Below, piece after piece: positions 1-8,393 of a DNA stretch of 34,021 bases. A program made the translations under genes and the position numbers. This stretch comes from Oscillospiraceae bacterium. Lineage in GTDB: Bacteria > Bacillota > Clostridia > Oscillospirales > Ruminococcaceae. The number at the start of each line of letters is the position of its first letter. Within the stretch, counting starts at the first letter, position 1. The notes under the pieces are model-generated. The model was not told the origin of the DNA and searched no databases. It was given only the letters and a program-made list of their open reading frames with translations. Location: assembly GCA_024404915.1 (NCBI GenBank), contig JAKSPJ010000022.1:1-34021 (forward strand). The letters run 5' to 3'.

Positions 1-117
1 TGGCTTCTGAACACACCGGATGTAAAGCTTTCAGACTGGAAAGCCGGAGATTTATGCGAAGATGGAAGATTAGATGTATTCGATCTTTGTATGATGAAGC
101 GCGAACTAATGAACTGA
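1..117 (+). CDS. 3' end of a dockerin-containing secreted protein (partial)
   Basis: The window opens inside an open frame that ends with TGA at 115-117 and gives 38 residues. It contains the second half of a type I dockerin: a calcium-loop-like segment DLCEDGRLDVFDL followed by the helix MMKREL. The same pattern (DFCKDGKLNAYDL) ends the GH5 cellulase at 31995-33392, so this is probably another cellulosomal protein that docks onto a cohesin scaffold outside the cell. The catalytic part lies off the window and its activity cannot be judged. A hairpin at 134-159 follows the stop. Confidence 0.85.
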   Translation, partial: WLLNTPDVKLSDWKAGDLCEDGRLDVFDLCMMKRELMN

Positions 118-133
118 TATACAAAAACAGAAA

Positions 134-165
134 ATCCCTCCGAAATAACTCGGAGGGATATTCTA
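134..165 (-). terminator. Rho-independent terminator, probably for the leftward gene at 253-1209
   Basis: A perfect 10-bp stem (ATCCCTCCGA, 134-143, with 150-159) encloses a 6-base loop. On the minus strand it is followed by a T-rich run (TTTTCTGTTTTT), so it fits the end of the leftward unit. On the plus strand the tail is weaker, but it may also stop transcription of the dockerin gene. The convergent position supports a shared terminator. Confidence 0.7.
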
Positions 166-252
166 ATAGGCTAAAACCTATTATATCCATCTGCATAATA
201 GCAATATCATAATATACTATATTGCGATACAGCTTTTAGAGTTTTGACACCT

Positions 253-1209
253 TTAAAATGGTTCTATTTCGTTCATCCATTCACTGCTTTGCTTCAGTAT
301 GTCTGAGATTTTGTTGTTACCTAAATCAACAATACAGTTTCCAATCATCTCAAGCCAGTTTTCATCAATAATCCAGAATTCTTCCTTCGCAAGCTGCTCA
401 ATTAAAATGTCACGCATTTCATACAGCGTTAACTGACAGCTGACTGGTGCTTCATCAATACAAGTACCATCAACATCACCTGGTTCTAATCTGATGAAGG
501 TTTCATCATCATTATCATATGTCAGTAAATCACCATCTTCAGCTGCTTTAACAAATCTGCTTATTATATCATCCTTCAGCATTGCGGCAAAGAACATAGC
601 GAGTGCGCTTTCATCGATTGTAACATCGAAATATGAGAATACCATTTCAAGTAATTCGCATTGTGAGTCGATGATTGAAACCCATAAATCAGGCTGCCAT
701 TTAATGTTTTCCGGGTGATAATTCTCTTTATTATCGATACTGCAGAACAGCTTATCTACATGAAGCGAAATAACCTGTGCGATGAATTCCGACCAGAACC
801 AATATCCTTCCTGTTTACTGTCTTCTTCATCATAATAGCCTTGATTGCAGAAACGATGAAGATCGGTTTTCTCTTTGTTTATAGCATAAAAATGTCCCAT
901 TTCATGCCAGAAATACAAAAAGAAATGTCGCAGGCACTCAGGATCATCATTTAGTATCTGCAGCTTGGTTTGCGATATGATGATGGCATCTCCATTTTCA
1001 CCATGAATCATTTCCATAATGGAATCGTAGTTTTCAGCTGTATTTCTCTGCGGGCTTTTAAGACGCTCAGCAATTTTATTCCTTTCACGAAGGAGAATCG
1101 TATCGGTGAAGATATGGATTTCAGGCAGTCTGTCAACATCAGGCATATAATGCCTAAAAATATTGATTGCAGGAACAATCCATTCTTCAATTTGTTTTTT
1201 CGTGATCAT
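253..1209 (-). CDS. HExxH putative zinc metallopeptidase-like protein
   Basis: This is a 318-residue soluble protein with no signal peptide or membrane segment. The segment FLYFWHEMGHFYAI near residue 100 has the HExxH zinc-binding pattern of metallopeptidases. A following acidic helix (GYWFWSEFIAQVISLHV, about residues 135-150) has a Glu placed where gluzincins put the third zinc ligand. The rest is not recognised. It starts one base after the stop of the HhH gene (1211-1438), so the two are probably translated together. Its mobile-element context suggests a regulatory or anti-host protease, but the substrate is unknown. The HExxH could also be coincidental. Confidence 0.6.
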   Translation of the reverse strand: MITKKQIEEWIVPAINIFRHYMPDVDRLPEIHIFTDTILLRERNKIAERLKSPQRNTAENYDSIMEMIHGENGDAIIISQTKLQILNDDPECLRHFFLYFWHEMGHFYAINKEKTDLHRFCNQGYYDEEDSKQEGYWFWSEFIAQVISLHVDKLFCSIDNKENYHPENIKWQPDLWVSIIDSQCELLEMVFSYFDVTIDESALAMFFAAMLKDDIISRFVKAAEDGDLLTYDNDDETFIRLEPGDVDGTCIDEAPVSCQLTLYEMRDILIEQLAKEEFWIIDENWLEMIGNCIVDLGNNKISDILKQSSEWMNEIEPF

Positions 1210-1210
1210 A

Positions 1211-1438
1211 TTATTTCTTTAAATACTCCTGTATAACTTCAATTATTTCATCAAGTCTCTTTTCACCAATGCCTTTAATAGCTCCTATTCTGCCTCGTAG
1301 TTCTTCAATATCAAAGTCCTTTGCTTCATTCTCTACAGCATTGGCATAATAGCGTTCCAGAAAAGCCTGTAATTCTTCACGACTCATCTTCTTGATTTTG
1401 CGATATGTGTCTCTGTCTATGATTTTTCTTTCGGGCAT
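1211..1438 (-). CDS. Small helix-hairpin-helix protein
   Basis: A 75-residue protein whose C-terminal half carries a helix-hairpin-helix signature (GRIGAIKGIGEKRLDEII), a motif used for sequence-independent DNA binding. An ATG five codons upstream (1453) is in frame, but the ribosome site GGAGGA lies inside those codons and sits about 7 bases before the ATG at 1438, so 1438 is chosen. A consensus promoter at 1471-1499 lies just upstream and the HExxH gene follows immediately, making a two-gene unit. The role is unknown; HhH proteins usually accompany DNA repair or recombination. Confidence 0.7.
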   Translation of the reverse strand: MPERKIIDRDTYRKIKKMSREELQAFLERYYANAVENEAKDFDIEELRGRIGAIKGIGEKRLDEIIEVIQEYLKK

Positions 1439-1470
1439 GATGCATTCCTCCATGTATTTGCTTTATTAAA

Positions 1471-1499
1471 ATTATAGCATACATAAGTGATGCTTTCAA
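1471..1499 (-). promoter_or_regulatory. Sigma-A promoter for the HhH/HExxH gene pair
   Basis: On the minus strand TTGAAA (1494-1499) is followed after exactly 17 bases by TATAAT (1471-1476), about 35 bases before the start at 1438. The placement downstream of a terminator makes the pair a separate transcription unit. Confidence 0.65.
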
Positions 1500-1511
1500 T
1501 AGTAGTATTTG

Positions 1512-1538
1512 AAAAAGGGGAGCAGTAGTGCTTCCTTT
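1512..1538 (-). terminator. Rho-independent terminator of the S24/Y-polymerase operon
   Basis: On the minus strand AAAGG-AGCA pairs across a 4-base loop with TGCT-CCTTT (one wobble pair and one bulge), followed by a TTTTTC run. It lies just after the gene at 1559-1987 and before the promoter at 1471-1499. Confidence 0.5.
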
Positions 1539-1558
1539 AATGTCATCAGTAACGATAG

Positions 1559-1987
1559 TTACTGCATTTCCGGTGGTTTAAAAGAAAAATTCTTTCCGAG
1601 TTCACTGAAAAAGAAATCTCTGAATCTTGTACGAATTCTGATATCTTTATAACGGATATCATAAATAGCACTTTTAATTCTGTACATCTCTCCATCACTA
1701 AAGATAGGATCGTCTGCATGAATCTTCATATCGTTAAAGGCTTTACAGTTTTTATCAATAAAATCAAGACCAACCTGCTCAGTTAAAAAATAGAAACCCT
1801 TGTTATCAACTTCGCCGTCTTCGACAAAGTAATGTATACCATCTTCGTCAATCACTATTTTTTCAATTGGGATATCACATTCCTGACAAGTGAATTGCAA
1901 AAGCTCTTTGCTTTTATAAAAATCACCCGAACAACAAAGCCAATAGGGATAAGAGCCTAATAGATTGTCAATAGTCAATTTATCCAT
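1559..1987 (-). CDS. Hypothetical protein, 142 aa
   Basis: I do not recognise this 142-residue soluble protein. It is acidic and has a CxxC pair (TCQECDIPIEKI, about residue 35) that could bind metal, although only one such pair is seen. The C-terminal part is basic and aromatic (RIRTRFRDFFFSELGK). It is the last gene of the leftward cluster that begins with the S24 repressor, 19 bases after its neighbour and followed by a hairpin terminator. The position suggests an accessory role in an SOS-type operon, but no function can be assigned. Confidence 0.65.
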   Translation of the reverse strand: MDKLTIDNLLGSYPYWLCCSGDFYKSKELLQFTCQECDIPIEKIVIDEDGIHYFVEDGEVDNKGFYFLTEQVGLDFIDKNCKAFNDMKIHADDPIFSDGEMYRIKSAIYDIRYKDIRIRTRFRDFFFSELGKNFSFKPPEMQ

Positions 1988-2006
1988 TACTCATTCCTTT
2001 CTGCTG

Positions 2007-2309
2007 TCAGTTGACAGCCTTCCTATATTTTTTAGGTGTGTATTTTTCTCTTGCTAATTTGCAGCATTGGGCATAACTTTCCATTAAAACATTCAAAAAT
2101 ATTTCTTTTTCTTCAAGGGGCATTTCTATTTCTGAGTTTAGTCCTTCAACAGATTCAATAAAGAACTTTTTAGCTCCGAGAAATTTTTTGTTATTAAAAT
2201 TCTCTTTGATCAGATTGATTTGTTCCATTACCTTCTTCTTACCTTCATCAGACAATGTTGCCAATGCTTCTTCAAAAGTCATGGAATATTCTGATAGTTT
2301 TTTAGCCAT
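2007..2309 (-). CDS. Hypothetical small protein, 100 aa
   Basis: A 100-residue, mainly helical, charged protein with no recognisable motif, signal or membrane segment. It follows the YolD-like gene with an 8-base gap and precedes the 142-residue gene by 19 bases, so all three are probably on one transcript. An AGGAGG-type ribosome site precedes the ATG. The lysine-rich helices might fit a small nucleic-acid or protein-binding partner, but nothing specific can be claimed. Confidence 0.65.
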   Translation of the reverse strand: MAKKLSEYSMTFEEALATLSDEGKKKVMEQINLIKENFNNKKFLGAKKFFIESVEGLNSEIEMPLEEKEIFLNVLMESYAQCCKLAREKYTPKKYRKAVN

Positions 2310-2317
2310 AACTCCTC

Positions 2318-2800
2318 CTACTCAATATAATCTACCAGTTCACCGCTGATGCTGTGTATCATATCCATGTCGATTCGCATATACGAACCTGATACTCCTA
2401 CCTTCTGGAACAGTTCTACTTGTCGGGCAGCTATATCAATTCTGCGTACCTTAGCAGTGATTTCCACATAAGCACCACCTGTTTTATGCTGGTCAGCTAC
2501 AAAATATCGTATTGTCACAACAGGATTGACACCATCCTCTATAACATCGGAAATCAGTGTAAGTCTCTGATTCAGGACAGACAGCTCTGACTCTGTCAGT
2601 TGTATGAATCCGCCAACCTCACGTGCTTCTTCCTGAACCATATCCTCATATCCGGTCAGTGCGTTAAATGAGGAGAACTGCCCTGCTCTGCCGAACATAC
2701 TCATATATTCTTTGCCTGGAACATGGAAGTGGGGGAGATTGATGATGTCTGCATAGACCTCTCTTGCATCAGGTTCTCCGTCTTTAATTCCCTGCGTCAT
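2318..2800 (-). CDS. YolD-like protein, partner of the Y-family polymerase
   Basis: This 160-residue protein carries the YolD-like hallmark near its N-terminus (MSMFGRAGQFSSFNALTGYED, about residues 33-53; the usual form is M..ERAAQFapFaALTGY). The rest is a small beta-rich domain. YolD-like proteins are encoded next to UvrX/UmuC-type polymerases in Firmicute chromosomes, plasmids and phages and are thought to act with them in the SOS response. Its start overlaps the polymerase stop by four bases, which implies translational coupling. The exact biochemical role of the family is not established. Confidence 0.85.
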   Translation of the reverse strand: MTQGIKDGEPDAREVYADIINLPHFHVPGKEYMSMFGRAGQFSSFNALTGYEDMVQEEAREVGGFIQLTESELSVLNQRLTLISDVIEDGVNPVVTIRYFVADQHKTGGAYVEITAKVRRIDIAARQVELFQKVGVSGSYMRIDMDMIHSISGELVDYIE

Positions 2801-4401
2801 TTATCTGCACCTCCGTTCCCGGCACGGTGTCCGCCAATTTGTCCGTTTCTCTCTATGGTCATTGCACCCTCTGAAAGATTCATGCCCTTCAGGACTGCGT
2901 TCTTTCCGAACTTGTCCTGCAGAAGCAGCGTGGCTCTCTGCAGAGCTTTCTCACGTTGCTCCTTGCGTTTTGCCTCTGCTTCTTTTCGCTGTACTTCTTC
3001 ATAGTCCACGAACAGCTCAAGCTGCATCGGTTCTTCTTCATCCGGAATGTCATCTTCATAGATTACATTGCAGGCACAAATAGTCACACGTCTTACCAGA
3101 AGTTCAGGATCAATGATACGATCATAAAGCTCCATCATGCAATCTACAATCTTTCTGGTGGAGGATGTCCACCTGTCCAGATTGCCTGTACCATGTGCGT
3201 GGTACGGAGTGATGCGACCGTAGTGATCCTTTGCCAGCTTTCCTTTGTATAAAAGACCTGTTTTCGCAACCTTAAATTTGTCATTCAGCGTATGTTGTTT
3301 CTTGTAAGTATCTACAGGAATCAGTGACTCCTTATCATAATTGATAGTCAGGGTTATCTTTTTCGTTACGATACCCTTGCGAATCAGATCCAGTACAAGC
3401 AGCTCCGTCATTTCCCTGACAATCAGTCTGCCTTTCACAGTATCATAGGGCTCTTTGAGAACCTGCCCTGATGACAGACTGTTGCTCTGCGGCTGATACT
3501 GCCTTATGTCGGAGATTTCTACAGGCTCCCAACCCCATGCGTGATCAATCACAAGCTCTGCTTTCACACCCAGTGTCTTGTAAATCCGATCACCACCTGT
3601 CATGCTGAGCCTTGCAATATCTCCCATGGTGTAACAGCCCAGTGCTTCCATTCTTTTTGCAATACCATGCCCCACATTCCAGAAATCCGTCAGGGGAGTA
3701 TGGCACCATAGCAGCTCCCTGTAAGTCCGTTCATTAAGCTCTGCAATACGAACACCGTCCTTGTCGGCGGGAACGTGTTTTGCAACAATATCCATAGCAA
3801 CTTTACAGAGATACAGGTTTGTCCCGATACCTGCTGTGGCTGTGATTCCTGTTTCATACAGAACCTCACGAATCATGGTCATTGCAAGCTCATGTGCGGT
3901 CATTCCATAGGTATTCAGATAGCCTGTCACATCTATGAAGCATTCGTCTATGGAGTAGACGTGTATATCCTCTGCTGATACATAACGCATATATATGGAG
4001 AAAATCTTCGTACTGATTTCTTCATACAGCCTCATTTGCGGGGGAGCAATGATAAAAGACAGCTCCAAGGACGGATCTGCCGCCAGTGCATTTGCATCAA
4101 AGGATGCAGAAGAAAAACAGTATTTCCCTTCTTCGTTTCTGGAAAGCAGTCCCTTTCGGAATGCTGTATTGAATCTTTTCCTGTTAATATCTTTTACAGC
4201 ACTCTTTACCTCCCAGAGTCTTGCACGGCCTCCGATGCCATAGGCTTTCAGTGAGGGAGTAACGGCAAGACAGACGGTCTTATCAGTACGGGATTCATCT
4301 GCGACCACAAGATTTGTTGTCAGAGGATCCATGTGACGTGACACACATTCTACGGAGGCATAAAAGGATTTTAAGTCAATTGCAATGTATGTCTTATTCA
4401 T
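2797..4401 (-). CDS. Y-family DNA polymerase (UvrX/UmuC-like)
   Basis: A 534-residue translesion DNA polymerase. The N-terminus has the palm signature YIAIDLKSFYASVE, with the first catalytic Asp and the steric-gate region. YSIDECFIDVTGYL supplies the catalytic Asp-Glu pair, GIGTNLYLCKVA follows, and a little-finger region lies around residues 290-420. The C-terminal helix is rich in Lys, Arg and Glu. A GTG two codons upstream (4407) is in frame, but GAGGAG lies 8 bases before the ATG at 4401, so that start is chosen. The setting (S24 repressor upstream, YolD downstream) matches the SOS-induced UvrX modules carried by mobile elements. It would copy past DNA lesions at the cost of mutation. 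Confidence 0.93.
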   Translation of the reverse strand: MNKTYIAIDLKSFYASVECVSRHMDPLTTNLVVADESRTDKTVCLAVTPSLKAYGIGGRARLWEVKSAVKDINRKRFNTAFRKGLLSRNEEGKYCFSSASFDANALAADPSLELSFIIAPPQMRLYEEISTKIFSIYMRYVSAEDIHVYSIDECFIDVTGYLNTYGMTAHELAMTMIREVLYETGITATAGIGTNLYLCKVAMDIVAKHVPADKDGVRIAELNERTYRELLWCHTPLTDFWNVGHGIAKRMEALGCYTMGDIARLSMTGGDRIYKTLGVKAELVIDHAWGWEPVEISDIRQYQPQSNSLSSGQVLKEPYDTVKGRLIVREMTELLVLDLIRKGIVTKKITLTINYDKESLIPVDTYKKQHTLNDKFKVAKTGLLYKGKLAKDHYGRITPYHAHGTGNLDRWTSSTRKIVDCMMELYDRIIDPELLVRRVTICACNVIYEDDIPDEEEPMQLELFVDYEEVQRKEAEAKRKEQREKALQRATLLLQDKFGKNAVLKGMNLSEGAMTIERNGQIGGHRAGNGGADK

Positions 4402-4420
4402 CGTCACATCTCCTCATTAA

Positions 4421-4705
4421 CTACTGATTTACAGGACACTCAACATACCATCTGCCCACAGAACTTCTGTGATAGCTGTTCGCTCTCTCAAAAAAGAGAA
4501 ATTTTTGCTCACCATTTATGATAACTGTATAGCAGTCACAAGTGTGGCTGTCATGATTTAATCCTGCAGGACGAAAATCCTTAACAGTTTCTATTCTGAA
4601 TTTTCTGCCGTCAGCCCAGGTTATCATTTTCGGCTGCATATACCCTGTGGAATCAAAATCTGAGTTTACTTTCACATACACCTTTTGCATATGAATTTTA
4701 CTCAT
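4421..4705 (-). CDS. Small conserved protein of the S24-UvrX-YolD cluster
   Basis: A 94-residue protein of beta-strand character (YVKVNSDFDSTGYMQPKMI, WADGRKFRIETV, YTVIINGEQKFLFFER, GRWYVE). Small proteins with this layout are common between LexA-like repressors and UvrX-type polymerases in Firmicute mobile elements, but I know of no defined function. It lies 18 bases after the S24 repressor gene and 19 bases before the polymerase, in one operon. Family resemblance is from memory and was not searched. Confidence 0.8.
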   Translation of the reverse strand: MSKIHMQKVYVKVNSDFDSTGYMQPKMITWADGRKFRIETVKDFRPAGLNHDSHTCDCYTVIINGEQKFLFFERANSYHRSSVGRWYVECPVNQ

Positions 4706-4723
4706 ACTGATACCTCCATTCTG

Positions 4724-5560
4724 TTACCCCTCAATTCTCTTCTTGGCTCTTTCATATCTCTGAGAATCTTCAAATGAAACAAATGCTTCCTCCGGGATAA
4801 TACCAAGAACTCTTCCGATTATGTATACTGAATCGTCCTCTGTAAACTTCATAACCTTGTATTTTTTGTTTAATGAACGCAAACCGCTTTTCTGATACTG
4901 CTTGATATATGTCTCGTTACCGAAAATGAAAGCACCGATTTCTCCGGGATTAAGTTCAGCCTGCTGAGTGAGTCTTTGTACCATAACATGATCACCATTA
5001 TGGAAATCAGGCTCCATACTATCACCGTTAACACGGAATATACAGTCCATTCTGGGATTGACCATATTTTTATACAAATAGACGGTTTCACCTTTATCAT
5101 CAAATTCACAACCCGGATCGAAACCGGCTGCCAGCTCCTTTGAAAACTTTGTCTCCTCTGTGATGCTGTAATAGAGTTCATCTTCCTCAACCTCTTTAAG
5201 CTTATCAATCATTGTAATAATAGATGACTGATGCCCTTTAGACAGCATATGGTAATTCGTCAGGAGAGCTTCATCATCTGCTGAAAGTTTGGTTGTTACT
5301 GTCTGTGGTTCAGATGTTACAGGTGCCGGTATATCAAATAAATCCAAAAGACTGATATCAAGAGCATCACAGATAGCAGGAAGAAATGACATATCCGGTC
5401 TGCTTCTGCCATTTTCCCAGTTGCTGATTGCATTAGGATGAATATCCAGTATAGAGGCAAGCTGTTTCTGTTCTATTCCTTTCTTCTCACGATAGTATTT
5501 TATACGTTGACAAATAGCGAAAATTTCATCCGGGTTGGATGATTTTACTGTTTTTCTCAT
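4724..5560 (-). CDS. S24-family repressor, LexA/CI-like, with XRE DNA-binding domain
   Basis: A 278-residue two-domain repressor. Residues 15-75 are an XRE helix-turn-helix (QKQLASILDIHPNAISNWENG). Residues 135-260 are an S24 self-cleaving domain with nucleophile Ser181 in VNGDSMEPDF, Lys220 in TYIKQY and a likely Ala145-Gly146 cleavage site in ELAAGFDPG. Members of this family bind operators and self-cleave when RecA filaments form. It heads the leftward operon containing the Y-family polymerase. It is divergent from the 777-residue HExxH protein, and both promoters carry TTACA-type dyads over their -35 boxes, so it probably represses itself and that gene. The ribosome site GAAAGGAAG supports the start. 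Confidence 0.93.
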   Translation of the reverse strand: MRKTVKSSNPDEIFAICQRIKYYREKKGIEQKQLASILDIHPNAISNWENGRSRPDMSFLPAICDALDISLLDLFDIPAPVTSEPQTVTTKLSADDEALLTNYHMLSKGHQSSIITMIDKLKEVEEDELYYSITEETKFSKELAAGFDPGCEFDDKGETVYLYKNMVNPRMDCIFRVNGDSMEPDFHNGDHVMVQRLTQQAELNPGEIGAFIFGNETYIKQYQKSGLRSLNKKYKVMKFTEDDSVYIIGRVLGIIPEEAFVSFEDSQRYERAKKRIEG

Positions 5561-5721
5561 ATTTGTTCTTCCTTTCTATTGTGATACCAATTAAATCTTG
5601 AATCTGTTTTTTGTCTTTTGTTTAACAACGACGTATTTAAGCCGAAAATCAAAATAAGGTTTTAAAATAATTCAAGAGTTAATTGGCGGAGCAATATTAT
5701 CCGGGACTTTATCATATTTAC

Positions 5722-5750
5722 ATTATAACAAATTAAATTACATTTGTCAA
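5722..5750 (-). promoter_or_regulatory. Promoter of the S24 repressor operon
   Basis: On the minus strand a perfect TTGACA (5745-5750) and a perfect TATAAT (5722-5727) are separated by 17 bases. The -35 box lies inside the dyad TTACA-TT-TGTCA at 5738-5749, so bound repressor would block it. Confidence 0.8.
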
Positions 5751-5793
5751 TAGAAAAAATTTTGAAAAAGCACTTTACAAATGTAATCTAATT
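5731..5793. promoter_or_regulatory. Paired operators in the divergent control region
   Basis: A 17-base sequence at 5731-5747 recurs inverted at 5777-5793 with 16 of 17 bases matching. Each copy holds a small dyad: TTACATTTGTCA at 5738-5749 and TTACAAATGTAA at 5775-5786. A weaker related site may lie at 5718-5729. The two main sites each overlap the -35 box of one of the divergent promoters, the arrangement expected for an autoregulated two-way switch. The S24 repressor encoded alongside is the natural candidate to bind them. Confidence 0.7.
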
Positions 5794-5802
5794 TGATATA
5801 AT
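5774..5802 (+). promoter_or_regulatory. Promoter of the 777-residue HExxH/HTH gene
   Basis: TTTACA (5774-5779) and TATAAT (5797-5802) are separated by 17 bases, 40 bases before the start codon at 5842. The -35 box overlaps the dyad TTACA-AA-TGTAA. Confidence 0.75.
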
Positions 5803-5841
5803 AAAAATACGAAAATATGTTCGCACGGAAGGAGGATACTA

Positions 5842-8175
5842 ATGAGTTTTGATTTTCATGATGATTATTCAGATCTTGGACCGTACCGATATCCTGATAT
5901 TCTCGATATCTTAGATATGGAGGAAAGGAAGGAAAGGCGAAAAAAGGGGATTCTGAGTGAATATGAGATAGAGAACAAGAAGCAGATGATTGTTATAAAT
6001 CTTATTCTTGGCAACTTTGTATCACAGGCCGACCTGCGTTTCCTATATAAAAACGGAACCCAAAAAGAGATTGATGATATGGACAGGCTGTTTCATGGTA
6101 TTGTTACAGCTGTCGGCAGTAGAAAAACAATAGCCGAAGGAAAAAAACGCGGGTATTCAGAGGGATATAAGTCAGATTATATAAATATTGACGGAACGAA
6201 GGTACACGCAATTATTCCCACATCTACTCCGGATATCAATATCGATTCAGACAGCACGACAAAACTTCATAGTCTCCGGGACATTTTACAGCATAATCTT
6301 CATGAAAATTTTTCCGAGGCTGCCAAATATACTGTAGATACATATCCTGAGACAGTTATTGCGGCATTGAAGCAATCCAATATAGTAAATGTTGATTATA
6401 ACAATTGTAAACTTGTCAGAGTAGAAAGCAGATGGGATCAGCCACTCGACAAATTTAATGTGGATATTATTCTGAATATCGGCGTTATTCTGACAATCGC
6501 TGAAAACACATTTTCAACAGTAAAGCGAAGAGTTCTTTATCGTCTGCGTTATACATTTGATTTGTTTGGCAAGAACGGACAGAAAACCTGTAGTGGACCT
6601 GTTGCAGCGCCAGTAAATTTATTTCCCACTGACAAAATCACAGAACAGGGATCGTGGAAAACAACGGATTATCTAAATATAGTCGCATCAAAGGATGATT
6701 TCCCGGAACTGGTCAGACAAATGCTGAAAAATATATACCCACAAGCCCTGAAAAATCCTACCCGAATTGATGGTGAAGAATTAGTTGAGCGTATGAGCGA
6801 CTGGCTCGGACGAAAATACGAAGGAATGCACCTTAGACTGAGGGAAGAATATCTGGGCGAAAACGGTGTCAAGGGACAAATCTATTTTTACGATACAACT
6901 ATAGTTGATGAGGACGGATACAGAATAGAAGTAAAAGCCGGAGATATCGTAATCAATACGGCATATATAGAAAGAGACTGTGACAGAAATGCCACCATTA
7001 TCCATGAATGCAGCCATGTATATCTGCATCTTCCTTTCTTTATGCTACAGATGATGGCAGGCAAACCAAAATACAGCTTTACCGATCATCTGAAAACCGA
7101 TATAGCTAATCTGAAAACAAAAGCTGAAAAGGATCATGTAAAATGGATGGAGTGGCAGGCTGAAAGAATGACAGCCTACATTATGATGGAGGATACGAAT
7201 TTCCGTAAAGAATGTAAGCGTTTACTCGCTCTGCGAAATAATGATAAATCTCCTAAAACGATGACATGGGTGATGCAGCAGCTTTCCTTCATTTATGGTA
7301 CTTCATATCAGATGACAAAAATTCGTATGATTGAAGTCGGATTGACAGAAGCAGAAGGAATTTGGAATTTCATAGACGGAGGTAAAAAAGTACCGGACTT
7401 TGGTATCAGTCCATCACCAGTTAGTGGTGTTGTATATACAATAGGTCATCGTGAACACATAGAACTTTATCGTAAATCGGAAGAATATGCAAATGTGATT
7501 GACAGCTGCAGATATGTGTATGTGGATGGTCATTTTGTTCTGAATGATCCGAAATATGTCAGAACAACCTCCAATTACAGACATTATCTTACTGCTTATG
7601 CTGTCGAGCACATTAATGAGTGTTCCTTGTCATATCGAGTGGCACGAAATGATGATCAGACAGAGTATTATTTTGGTGCTGCTGCAAGAACAGACAAGAA
7701 AAGAGATCTGTATAATAAGGGCTATGAACTTCATGCAGAACCGGGTACTATAGAGCGTACAAAGGAAAACACTGCATTTGAAGCATCCTCTGATAAATGG
7801 TGTGATCTCATAAACAGTTTTACAGAAAATGCACGTGAATCAATAAGTATTGCCATGAAAGCTATGGGGGTTACGCAGGAAAACATGGCAGCTGCTCTTG
7901 GCATATCAAGAAAGACACTGAATACATGGCTTAATGATGAAATCCTTCCTGTTAATCGAATTGTCGGAATATGTGTCATTCTTGGAATGCGAATGGATGC
8001 AAGTATGGAACTTATTTCTCTTGCATCAAGACCATTAAGACGTTCTGGTGTGGATATGCTGTATCGTTCAATGATCAGTATTCCGGGAAAAATAACAATA
8101 GAAAGATGTAATGAAATATTGATAGAGAACGGATACGAACCAATAACACATGGAGTTTTCTTTGAGGCAGTATAA
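5842..8175 (+). CDS. ImmA/IrrE-type metallopeptidase-like protein with C-terminal HTH
   Basis: A 777-residue soluble protein. Around residues 385-395 it has IIHECSHVYLHLP with HExxH (His388, Glu389, His392). A later helix, WQAERMTAYIMMEDTNF (about residues 437-453), matches the second motif of ImmA/IrrE peptidases, in which Glu is the third zinc ligand. Near residues 671-700 an XRE-like helix-turn-helix is seen (TQENMAAALGISRKTLNTWL). The first 330 residues are not recognised. ImmA and IrrE proteins cut XRE repressors to induce mobile elements or damage responses. Divergence from an S24 repressor suggests a similar role here, but the size and the added DNA-binding domain are unusual. AAGGAGG precedes the ATG, and a strong terminator follows. 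Confidence 0.8.
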   Translation: MSFDFHDDYSDLGPYRYPDILDILDMEERKERRKKGILSEYEIENKKQMIVINLILGNFVSQADLRFLYKNGTQKEIDDMDRLFHGIVTAVGSRKTIAEGKKRGYSEGYKSDYINIDGTKVHAIIPTSTPDINIDSDSTTKLHSLRDILQHNLHENFSEAAKYTVDTYPETVIAALKQSNIVNVDYNNCKLVRVESRWDQPLDKFNVDIILNIGVILTIAENTFSTVKRRVLYRLRYTFDLFGKNGQKTCSGPVAAPVNLFPTDKITEQGSWKTTDYLNIVASKDDFPELVRQMLKNIYPQALKNPTRIDGEELVERMSDWLGRKYEGMHLRLREEYLGENGVKGQIYFYDTTIVDEDGYRIEVKAGDIVINTAYIERDCDRNATIIHECSHVYLHLPFFMLQMMAGKPKYSFTDHLKTDIANLKTKAEKDHVKWMEWQAERMTAYIMMEDTNFRKECKRLLALRNNDKSPKTMTWVMQQLSFIYGTSYQMTKIRMIEVGLTEAEGIWNFIDGGKKVPDFGISPSPVSGVVYTIGHREHIELYRKSEEYANVIDSCRYVYVDGHFVLNDPKYVRTTSNYRHYLTAYAVEHINECSLSYRVARNDDQTEYYFGAAARTDKKRDLYNKGYELHAEPGTIERTKENTAFEASSDKWCDLINSFTENARESISIAMKAMGVTQENMAAALGISRKTLNTWLNDEILPVNRIVGICVILGMRMDASMELISLASRPLRRSGVDMLYRSMISIPGKITIERCNEILIENGYEPITHGVFFEAV

Positions 8176-8181
8176 GGATAT

Positions 8182-8213
8182 AGTCGGCAGTGTAAGAAGC
8201 TGCCGACTTTTTT
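8182..8213 (+). terminator. Rho-independent terminator
   Basis: A perfect 9-bp stem (AGTCGGCAG, 8182-8190, with 8200-8208) is followed by a T run, seven bases after the stop of the 777-residue gene. Confidence 0.9.
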
Positions 8214-8263
8214 GTTTTATTGTGTTTGTGCAAAATGCCGAATTTAAAATATTTTTTTGATAT

Positions 8264-8288
8264 TTTGTCACCCTATGGGGGTGACAAA
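8264..8288. promoter_or_regulatory. Perfect inverted repeat, candidate operator
   Basis: TTTGTCACCC at 8264-8273 recurs inverted at 8279-8288 with a 5-base centre. Related sequence occurs at 8394-8421 and a half site (GGGTGACAGA) at 8611-8620. No U tract follows, so a protein-binding site is likelier than a terminator. The stretch between the first two sites also holds two diverged direct copies of a roughly 45-base segment (TTTGGCT...CGTT...GAAAA...TGTACG). An origin, transfer or integration site is an alternative. Confidence 0.45.
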
Positions 8289-8393
8289 GTTTTTGGCTAT
8301 ATTACGTTGTTTCTGAAAATGTACGTCATTGGTGAACAATTTTACAGCTGATTTTGGCTGTTTTGCGTTAGAGCTTGAAAAAGTGTACGCAGA

